Shown here piece by piece: positions 58,501 through 64,000 of a stretch of DNA of 64,000 nucleotides; the first letter of the stretch is position 1; every line of letters starts with the position of its first letter. The stretch comes from CAWIUB01 sp963839995 (GTDB lineage: Bacteria > Actinomycetota > Actinomycetes > Mycobacteriales > Jatrophihabitantaceae): positions 102,746-166,745 of the forward strand of contig CAWIXH010000016.1 of assembly GCA_963839995.1 (NCBI GenBank), written 5' to 3'. The translations under genes were made by a program, and so were the position numbers. The notes under the pieces are model-generated. The model saw only the letters and a list, made by a program, of their open reading frames with translations. It searched no databases and was not told where the DNA came from.

Positions 58501-58502
58501 GA
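57078..58502 (+). CDS. IS66-family transposase
   Basis: About 474 residues: an N-terminal leucine-zipper-like segment (EQARVIEGQSARIEALTAQV), NSGNSSLPPSSDRFGKPKR, a zinc-binding region with ACGGCGAGL and HKRACGCGRI, the HTH-like region VERAAGLIADLTGAGVSTGW, the DDE core (LGVDETTVNVAGRKQWLHVA; AVHDALSVYDGAAYATARHA; CGAHLIRELTAVAEQHP) and the closing FTNNGSERDLRPVKTQIKIS with the final Glu. ATG 57078 is preferred over a TTG at 57045. The gene looks intact. Confidence 0.92.
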   Translation: MEQLSREQLLVVVAEQARVIEGQSARIEALTAQVAELTRRLGQNSGNSSLPPSSDRFGKPKRDRRAGSARKPGKQPGAPGSALEYVADPDEVVEHVPAACGGCGAGLDGAEDAGMIIRQVRDVPLVKVKITEHRLHKRACGCGRITTAPAPVGVDGPVCYGSNLRAIAVYLVVFQHVPVERAAGLIADLTGAGVSTGWVSAQVARTAEALAEVEKLIKTLITLAAVLGVDETTVNVAGRKQWLHVARTDLLTAYHLDPSRGRGAVDCFGVLPGYAGVAVHDALSVYDGAAYATARHALCGAHLIRELTAVAEQHPDAIWPGQARSALADLASAARAARDEGLNLIPPEQAAQPLLLFRHAVLVGLAEHRRSPGRKQSKARNLLERLRDREDEILRFTTDLAVPFTNNGSERDLRPVKTQIKISGCHRAATGAANWLRVRGYISTVRKHGNDILTALRDAITGNPWQRPKSVLAT

Positions 58503-58701
58503 ATCCTTCAATGCCGCGTTGAAAGTCGAGCGCGTCAATCGCACCCAATATCCAACCCTAGAACACGCACGACGTGATATTGTGCAGTACATCGAATTCC
58601 GCTATAATCGTCGCAGGCTTCACTCGGCACTCGGCTATCGGACACCACACGAAGCCTACAACGACTACATCAACAAGCGCGGATCTCTTTCCGCGGCGTA
58701 A
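58501..58701 (+). pseudogene. IS3 orfB 3' part beyond the IS66-type element
   Basis: The frame resumes with ESFNAALKVERVNRTQYPTL, then HARRDIVQYIEFRYNRRRLH, SALGYRTPHEAYNDYINKRG and a stop at 58701, the C terminus of the orfB that breaks off at 56979. The Glu of ESFNAALK is the third catalytic residue of the integrase core. Confidence 0.88.
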
Positions 58702-58926
58702 GAAACACCACCAATTACATGTCCGAAATTCGCGGAGCAGCCCACCCGCACCGTGAAATCCTCATCGACTCGCGCAGCTCCGCAGACGCGACCGCGCCGA
58801 CCCAGCACAGCCCTCCGGTCATCTCCCGCGGCGACCCGCTGAAGCACCGCAACGGCCGAAGTCCTTCCAGGTCCTCGTGCCGGTCCGCGTACCACACCGC
58901 CGCAACCACGTCCCGCCCCCACCGAC

Positions 58927-59247
58927 GTGCCGCACCTGCCAGCCAACCTGCCCCACCGCTTCGCCTCTGTGATCGGTCGTGCCGTCCACGGCGACCTAGA
59001 CATAGTTGTTGGCTGCTGTGGCAACGTGGCGCCGGAGCAGCTGTACGCCGAGCTGCTCAAGCCGACGTGTCGGCTGGCCGCTGCGGTGTCGGCCCACCGG
59101 CAGACCAGCGCCGGCGTCACATGCGGGCGAGCTCTGGTGCGCCTCGTCGACGGAGGCACACTGCCACCGGCGGCCGACACGGCGCGGATGCTCGCGGGGG
59201 TGGCCTGCCGAGGCGACACTGGTACCCGCACGTTCGCACGGCGATGA
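58927..59247 (+). CDS. Hypothetical protein coupled to an HTH protein
   Basis: A 106-residue ORF from ATG 58927 (LPANLPHRFASVIGRAVHGD, LDIVVGCCGNVAPEQLYAEL, RLAAAVSAHRQTSAGVTCGR). Its stop overlaps the ATG of the HTH protein gene (ATGA at 59244-59247), the main support for its reality. No family recognised. Bases 58730-58926 upstream show nothing I can support. Confidence 0.4.
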   Translation: MPHLPANLPHRFASVIGRAVHGDLDIVVGCCGNVAPEQLYAELLKPTCRLAAAVSAHRQTSAGVTCGRALVRLVDGGTLPPAADTARMLAGVACRGDTGTRTFARR

Positions 59248-59915
59248 ACCTCCGCACCCCGGCTACCCTGCCCGACGTGGACCTGCCGGCAGAAGTAGCT
59301 GCCCCGCTGGCCGCAGCGCGGGCGGTGGAACGGGCCGCCCGGGCCGGGCAGCGGCCGGTGGCCCGGGCCGCCACCGGGCGGCTGATGGCCGCGCTGATGA
59401 CCGCCGGATGGCGCTCCGCCGCGATCGGCCGGGCGGTCGGGCTGACCCCCAGCGCGGTCACCTACCGGGTCCGCGCCGCCCGCCGCGCCGGAATCCCGCC
59501 GTTGGGCATCACCCTCACCGCTCCCCGACCCACCGCTGCAAAAGCGGTCCGGCGGGTCGACGACCCGGACTGGCTGACACCGCGCGCGGCCCGCGCCCTG
59601 CTCGGCGTGCATCGCACCACCCTGCATGGCTGGCGGCGAGCCGGATTACTCCCCCACACCCGGCTGGCCGGCAACCAATTCCGCTACGCCCGGCACGACC
59701 TGCTCACCATCCAGCGGCTGCGCAACGGCCACACGACGCTGCCCGCCGGAACCCGCACCTCGACCCCGGACCACGCGGCCCGACCCATCGGCGTTTGGCC
59801 CGGACCCCGGCCACACCCGCCCACCGCCGACCAGCACCGTGTTCCGGCGCCCAAGTCGAGCACTCGCCGGCCGGGCGCGGGCTCGAGCGCCCAACGCACT
59901 CCGGCCCGCGCGTAG
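59244..59915 (+). CDS. HTH-domain protein (two helix-turn-helix segments)
   Basis: About 223 residues from MNLRTPATLPDVDLPAEVAA. A first HTH is GWRSAAIGRAVGLTPSAVTY and a second, MerR-like one is LTPRAARALLGVHRTTLHGW then RRAGLLPHTRLAGNQFRYAR. The protein-like part ends near residue 195 (about 59830). The last 25 or so residues (PAPKSSTRRPGAGSSAQRTP) are antisense to a methyltransferase fragment, so the native 3' end was probably lost. Possibly a regulator or phage/plasmid-type DNA-binding protein. Confidence 0.65.
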   Translation: MNLRTPATLPDVDLPAEVAAPLAAARAVERAARAGQRPVARAATGRLMAALMTAGWRSAAIGRAVGLTPSAVTYRVRAARRAGIPPLGITLTAPRPTAAKAVRRVDDPDWLTPRAARALLGVHRTTLHGWRRAGLLPHTRLAGNQFRYARHDLLTIQRLRNGHTTLPAGTRTSTPDHAARPIGVWPGPRPHPPTADQHRVPAPKSSTRRPGAGSSAQRTPARA

Positions 59916-59992
59916 TCCGGGCGGTGCTCGGCGTATGCGGAGGCCGCTGTGCCGAACGACGAGCTGTGAAGTAGCCGTCCGTCCTGTTCCAC
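59843..59992 (-). pseudogene. 5' fragment of a class I SAM methyltransferase gene
   Basis: From ATG 59992 the minus strand reads MEQDGRLLHSSSFGTAASAY, AEHRPDYARAGVRWALEPAP and GRRVLDLGAGT, a typical methyltransferase N terminus up to the SAM-binding loop. Then the sequence becomes unrelated (RCWSAVGG) at about 59843. It is a separate gene from the IS-split methyltransferase at 23589-24116. Confidence 0.7.
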
Positions 59993-60198
59993 GCGGACAC
60001 GCTAGCTGGTTCTGACTGTTCAACCCGGAACCTTGGTACGACCGGATGGGCGGCTGCCGGCGGATGCTCGGTTCAAACCCTGATCGGATCGAGCGCAGCG
60101 GGAGCCACGTCCGAGCATCATCCTGGGGGCGTGAAAGGTCTCGCCAGCGACGAGACAGCATTTCCGATGAGGGATCGTCTACCGGCACGTCACAGGGG

Positions 60199-60612
60199 TC
60201 ATTCCACCGTGCCTGCGGGCACCACCCATTGGCAGCGCTGGCCCGTGACGGAGGCGATGAGATCGAAGTCGGCGTCGTAGTGGAGGACGGCAACGTCGAG
60301 CTCCTCGGCTGCCGCGGCGACGAGAAGGTCAGGGATCTTGCGCCCACGTTGGCTGCGTTGGGCGAGCAGCCGCTGCACCTGAAGCGCGCGGCGTACGTGT
60401 GCGGCGGTTGTGTCGACCGGAGCAAACGCGTCAAGGGCTCCCACAAGCTGGTCCCACTCGTCCGCGTTGCGGGCCGAGTAACCAACTTCAAGGTCGCAGA
60501 CGCTGGGTCGCGCGAGCTCGCCGTTCGCGGCGAGCGGCTCGACGACTTCGCGGACCTGCAGCCGACCGAGCCGCTTCACCACGCTGGTGTCGAGGAGAAA
60601 TGTCAGCGCCAC
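60199..60612 (-). CDS. vapC: VapC-type PIN-domain toxin
   Basis: A 137-residue PIN ribonuclease: LDTSVVKRLG (first Asp, residue 8), VCDLEVGYSAR (Glu about 42), KIPDLLVAAAAEELD (Asp about 94) and LHYDADFDLIASVTGQ (Asp residues about 113-117). It overlaps the antitoxin gene by ten bases. As in most VapCs, the target is probably tRNA or rRNA. The pair is intact, in contrast to the surrounding debris. Confidence 0.9.
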   Translation of the reverse strand: MALTFLLDTSVVKRLGRLQVREVVEPLAANGELARPSVCDLEVGYSARNADEWDQLVGALDAFAPVDTTAAHVRRALQVQRLLAQRSQRGRKIPDLLVAAAAEELDVAVLHYDADFDLIASVTGQRCQWVVPAGTVE

Positions 60613-60797
60613 GCTTCGGCACGGTCCTCAAGGTGCGCATCGGCCAGCAGGTCCAGCGCTGCGGCTACTCGGCGTTCCCGACGGGATGTGGCCCGGCGCA
60701 GAGCCTCGTTCACCGTCTCCTTGATCGTGGTGGTGCCAAGCTCCGCCCGGGCTGCGCCGAGCGCCTTCTCGTCGAGATCGATCAAATGCTTTGCCAT
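60603..60797 (-). CDS. vapB: VapB-type antitoxin
   Basis: A 64-residue antitoxin from ATG 60797 (MAKHLIDLDEKALGAARAEL, then GTTTIKETVNEALRRA), a ribbon-helix-helix start, followed by a short toxin-binding tail (DLLADAHLEDRAEAWR). There is no Shine-Dalgarno; the TATACT hexamer (60802-60807) is about six to seven bases upstream, so the mRNA may be leaderless. A longer frame upstream to 60887 exists but passes through the operator. Confidence 0.85.
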   Translation of the reverse strand: MAKHLIDLDEKALGAARAELGTTTIKETVNEALRRATSRRERRVAAALDLLADAHLEDRAEAWR

Positions 60798-60806
60798 GAC
60801 AGTAGT

Positions 60807-60831
60807 ATATACGCTTAATCCCCGCGTATAT
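60807..60831 (-). promoter_or_regulatory. Operator palindrome upstream of vapB
   Basis: ATATACGC at 60807-60814 is perfectly inverted at 60824-60831 (GCGTATAT) around a 9-base centre, and it partly covers the putative -10 hexamer of vapB. This is the usual position for VapBC autoregulation. Confidence 0.6.
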
Positions 60832-60904
60832 TCAGCGTCCCGGGGGTCCCCCTTGCGGGACAGGCTCCTGCGACCACCGCCGGCCATTTCGGGCCAGAGC
60901 TGTC

Positions 60905-61053
60905 AGCCACTACAAGGTTAATGAACAATCACATGTCGACCGCCAGTCCAAACAACAACGCCGGGGTGATGGGGTTGCCCGATCTTGAGCGCACCGCGCA
61001 GGGGGCCGCAGCCACCGCAAGGTTAACGAACCTACGGACGTTCGCCGCCAGTC
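60905..61053. repeat. Two imperfect 44-bp direct repeats next to an IS256 remnant
   Basis: The units at 60905-60948 and 61010-61053 share AGCCAC, CAAGGTTAA, GAAC and CGCCAGTC at equal spacing, with scattered mismatches (about 30 of 44 positions match). The spacing is 105 bases. They lie between the vapBC operator and the broken end of an IS256 transposase gene. They may be leftover IS ends. Confidence 0.5.
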
Positions 61054-61124
61054 AAAGCCCTTGTACTAATTCGCGGCTCCGAGCATCCAGCATCAACGTC
61101 GGCATAATCCGCAGGTCGGCATAA

Positions 61125-61983
61125 TGAACGACACACGTTTGGGTGATCGCCTGCGGCCAGACTTCCTCGATGGCCTGCGGCAGGCCCTTGAGCCCGTCGC
61201 AGACCACCAGGCACGCGTCGGCCACGCCGCGGTTCTTGATCTCACTCAGCACCCGCAGCCAGTACTTGGCAAAATCCCAAAACCCTCCCCGTCGCCGTGC
61301 TCACCGGCCCACAACCCGAGGATCTCCCGGGTGCCGTTCACGGTGACCGCGAGCGCCACGTAGATCGGCCGGTTGGCCACGTTCCCGTCGCGGATCTTCA
61401 CGTTCACACAGTCGATGAAGATCACCGGATATACCGCATCCAGCGGCCGGGACTGCCATTCGGCCATCCCCTCCAGCACCCGGTCGGTGATCGCCGAGAT
61501 CGTCTGCTTGGACACCTCCGCCCCGTACACCTCGGCCAGGTGCGCGGCGATCTCCCCGGTGGTCAGCCCCTTCGCCGACAGCGAGATCACCAGATCCTCC
61601 ACCCCGGACAGCCGCCGCTGATGCTTGCGCACCAGCTTCGGCTCGAAGCTGCCGTCCCGGTCCCGGGGCACCGCGATCTCGACCGGCCCCACCTCGGTGA
61701 GCACCGTCTTGCCCCGCCTGCCGTTGCGGGAGTTCTCCCCGTTACGGCCGGCCGGATCATGCTTGCCGTAACCCAGATGATCGTCCAGTTCGCCCTCCAA
61801 CGCCGACTCGATCACCGTCTTCGTCAACCGCGACAGCAGCCCACCCTCCCCGGTCAGCTGCAGCCCCTCGGCCCGGGCCCGATCAGCCAGCTGCCGGATC
61901 AGCCTCTCGTCGACCGCATCCAGCAAGTCCTCGCCGGCGAGCGTCGTGTCATCGCCCGGTACGGCCATGGCCTCTTCAGTCAT
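61125..61983 (-). pseudogene. IS256-family transposase gene, truncated and frameshifted
   Basis: From ATG 61983 (MTEEAMAVPGDDTTLAGEDL) the frame shows LDDHLGYGKHDPAGRNGENS, SALEGELDDHLG, DAVYPVIFIDCVNVKIRDGN (first Asp) and ILGLWAGEHGDGEG up to about 61260. After a one-base shift it continues WLRVLSEIKNRGVADACLVV, CDGLKGLPQAIEEVWPQAIT and QTCVVH, then ends abruptly at about 61130. The C-terminal part with the catalytic Glu is missing. It is a different IS256 subtype from the complete element at 50445. Confidence 0.88.
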
Positions 61984-62121
61984 AGGTGCCTCCTACGGCT
62001 CAGGAGTTACACCAACTTTCTTACAGTCCCCACGGTGTCGCACCTAGCTTGAGTTTCCGATGATCATGGGCGCGGGTTGCGGTTTTCCCTTGTATCGCGG
62101 GGGTTGTGGGTCTTGGGGGGT

Positions 62122-63905
62122 GTATGACCTAACGATGGGCCGGCGGCCGGTCGTTGCGTGATGGTGGGGGCGTCGCTATCGGCGGGGTGCGTAGCGGTCG
62201 AGCCCGAAGACCTCGGTGAGGGTGTCCTGGACGGGGTTGGTTTCGGTGAGCATGCGGCGTGCTTTGGGTCGGCCTCGCTCGCCTTGGTAGAGCAGGACGG
62301 TCTCGCCGATGCCGGCGAGCTGGTCGAGCAGTGCCCGGACGCTGAGGTGCAGGTCGGCCTGGCGGGCCTTGTGCCGCATCAGGTGGGCGATCTGCAGGGC
62401 GAGCACGCAGGTGAACACATGCACGCGGATGTTGTGCTCGGTCCAGTGGTGCATCGGGGAGAACGAGACGACGTGCGGGTCTTTGAGCTGCCGGAAGGAG
62501 AACTCGGCTTCGGACTGGGAGCGGTAGCCGGCGATCACGTCGGGCACGGGCCAGTGGTCGTGGTCGGTGATGAGCACGTGTTTGCCGAACAGTTCGTCTT
62601 CCAGCCCGGTGCGGGCGGCGGTGTCGATGCTCCAGGTCAGGCGTAGGTCTTGGGGCTGCTCGCCGGTCAGCTGCCAGCTGAGCACGCGCCGTACCCAGGG
62701 TTTGCGGGTGATGTTTTCGATGTCGGCTTGTACCTTGGCTTTCGGGCGGCGGGTCTTGCCGCGGGCCAGGGTGGCGGCCAGCTCGTCCAGTTTCTTACCG
62801 GCTTTGGCCAGGGTGCTGCCGTCGAACCCGGCCGCCTGGGCCTGGTGCAGTTCGGGTGAGTGGGTCAAGATCGCCCGCCGTGGCGCGCCGTAGGCCTCGC
62901 GTCGGGTGTCGTAGGCGGTCAGTCCGCCGAACCGGTCGGGGTCGACGATGGTGCGCACGGCCGCGGGTAGGGCGGTCAGCTCCGGGCAGTCCGAGGCGGG
63001 CACCGACCCGATGTAGTGCAGGCCCTGCTCGGCCAGGTGGGCGAAGTTGTCCTGGCTGTTCTGTCCGGCGTCGAAGACCACCGTCATGTCGACGCCGGCG
63101 CCGGCTGTGCGCCCGGCCGCGGCGGTGATCGCCTGATACTGGCCGCGCAGCTGGTCGATCAGCGTCGGGAACTGGGTGACGTCGGGCCGGTCGCCGGGGT
63201 AGGCGTGCCAGGCAAGCGGGAGGCCGCCGTCGCGGGTGACCACGAGCCCAAGGCCGACCAGGCGCAGGTCGGCACGTTTCTGCTTCGCCTTACCCCGCTG
63301 CGCGATCGGCGCCTTCGCGTTGCCGGTGGCGATGAAGGTAGCGAAGTTGGTCATGTCCAGCGCCACCGAGGACGTGTCGACGCCGGAGACCTCGATCAGC
63401 CGCAACGCGACCGCCTGACTGATCCGCTCCAGCTGATCCAGCGAGACGGCGTGCATCGCGTCCCAGAACCGCCGGTGGTCCAGCGCCGAGGCGCTGATCT
63501 TGGTGAACCGGTCGGCAGCGGTGCTCTTCCACCAGGTGGCCAACGCCGCCTTCGAGCGCGGGGCGACCAGCCGGTTCAGTGCCGCCACCGCCAGATAGCT
63601 GCCCGTTGACAGCGGCATCCCGGTCGGGCCCGGCCCGGCCACCTCGTCGATGATGCCGGCCACCGCGAGATCGTCGAGGATTCCCCAGACCGCGGCGACG
63701 TCCCCGAAGGCCAGGTGCCGGGTCCGGTCGGGCAGGGCCGCCTGCTCGCGGGCATCCAGCAGCGCCGCCACCTCGGCGGCGGTGCCCACGTACCGCTCGG
63801 ACACCATCTTCGGCCTGCCCCCGACGCGGGCCATCTCCCGCAGGTACCAGTACGTCTTCCCGCTGATCTTCTTCGGGTACAGACTCGCCACAATTTAGGT
63901 CATAC
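62122..63905 (-). mobile_element. IS1634-type element, about 1784 bp
   Basis: GTATGACCTAA at 62122-62132 is perfectly inverted at 63895-63905 (TTAGGTCATAC), just outside a complete transposase gene. I found no convincing target duplication at the flanks. It ends the window's mobile region; the remaining bases to 64000 show no gene I can support. Confidence 0.82.
62176..63891 (-). CDS. IS1634-family transposase
   Basis: A 571-residue transposase of the IS4 superfamily: YPKKISGKTYWYLREMARVG at the start, GVDTSSVALDMTNFATFIAT (first Asp), GLPLAWHAYPGDRPDVTQF, VDMTVVFDAGQNSQDNFAHL (second Asp), KHVLITDHDHWPVPDVIAGY and YRSQSEAEFSFRQLKDPHVV (the YREK-like motif with Glu). The gene is intact and lies four or so bases inside the right-hand end repeat. 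Confidence 0.9.
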   Translation of the reverse strand: MASLYPKKISGKTYWYLREMARVGGRPKMVSERYVGTAAEVAALLDAREQAALPDRTRHLAFGDVAAVWGILDDLAVAGIIDEVAGPGPTGMPLSTGSYLAVAALNRLVAPRSKAALATWWKSTAADRFTKISASALDHRRFWDAMHAVSLDQLERISQAVALRLIEVSGVDTSSVALDMTNFATFIATGNAKAPIAQRGKAKQKRADLRLVGLGLVVTRDGGLPLAWHAYPGDRPDVTQFPTLIDQLRGQYQAITAAAGRTAGAGVDMTVVFDAGQNSQDNFAHLAEQGLHYIGSVPASDCPELTALPAAVRTIVDPDRFGGLTAYDTRREAYGAPRRAILTHSPELHQAQAAGFDGSTLAKAGKKLDELAATLARGKTRRPKAKVQADIENITRKPWVRRVLSWQLTGEQPQDLRLTWSIDTAARTGLEDELFGKHVLITDHDHWPVPDVIAGYRSQSEAEFSFRQLKDPHVVSFSPMHHWTEHNIRVHVFTCVLALQIAHLMRHKARQADLHLSVRALLDQLAGIGETVLLYQGERGRPKARRMLTETNPVQDTLTEVFGLDRYAPRR

Positions 63906-64000
63906 GCTGGTTCCAGCAGCCAGTCAAACACCAACACCGGCGTGTCGGAAGGGGAAACGCGTCAGGCCGGTCCGTCGCTGACCATCAGAAGACCATGATC

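Larger units (their letters stand above)
55975..58729 (+). mobile_element. IS3-family element interrupted by an IS66-type element
   Basis: ATTTCGGACA at 55975-55984 is inverted at 58720-58729 (TGTCCGAAAT), enclosing an IS3 orfA, the 5' part of orfB, an IS66-type transposase gene and the 3' part of orfB. orfA has a one-base frameshift and orfB is split, so the outer element is dead. I could not define a target duplication for it with certainty. Confidence 0.72.

Noticed and set aside
1..64000. CRISPR arrays, tRNA or rRNA genes
   Set aside because: No regularly spaced short repeats with spacers, no cloverleaf-like sequence and no rRNA signature were noticed on reading; absence is not proven without a search.

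Overview
The window is high-GC DNA from an actinobacterium. Pointers to that group are an RpfB-like cell-wall lytic protein, glgX/treY/treZ trehalose genes, F420/FMN-type PPOX oxidoreductases, a LigC-type DNA ligase, a CGNR zinc-finger protein, an ECF41 (SigJ-type) sigma factor and frequent GTG and ATGA-overlap starts. I cannot name the genus. I recognised no rRNA, tRNA or CRISPR array.

Bases 1-9400 are mostly core genome: the 3' end of an rpfB-like gene, a TPP riboswitch with thiO-thiS-thiG, a second TPP riboswitch with a CytX-type transporter followed by a pseudouridine-phosphate glycosidase and a PfkB kinase, then a Uma2-like gene and uvrB on the minus strand. An ISKra4-type element (9404-11340, 8-bp target duplication) sits just upstream of uvrB. 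It is followed by an AbrB/PIN toxin-antitoxin pair, a TerC-family protein behind a yybP-ykoY (manganese) riboswitch, and glgX-treY.

Bases 17800-25000 form a small island between treY and treZ, genes that are often adjacent. It holds small enzymes, toxin-antitoxin genes (including an in-frame HigB-HigA fusion), broken genes and an IS that splits a methyltransferase gene. Bases 25000-39950 return to well-kept genes: PPK2, treZ, F420 oxidoreductase, EamA transporters, RibD-like reductase, LigC, a secreted peptidase-like hydrolase, a cyclopropane-fatty-acid-synthase-like enzyme, a membrane glycosyltransferase, a PrmC-like methyltransferase and the ECF41 sigma factor.

From 39950 to the end the DNA is dominated by mobile elements. 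An IS3 element splits the epimerase partner gene of the ECF41 sigma factor and separates the pair from a promoter that fits the ECF41 consensus. Further on are a BrnT-like toxin-antitoxin pair, a GntR/ABC-transporter operon with a frameshifted ATPase, an IS256 element inserted in IS3 debris, a three-gene Mu/Tn7-like transposition unit (zinc-ribbon protein, DDE integrase, AAA+ ATPase) followed by nested inverted repeats, an IS66 element nested in another IS3 element, a VapBC pair, an IS256 remnant and an IS1634 element. About ten single-base frameshifts occur here and in the treY-treZ island, and none in the core genes, which points to genuine gene decay.
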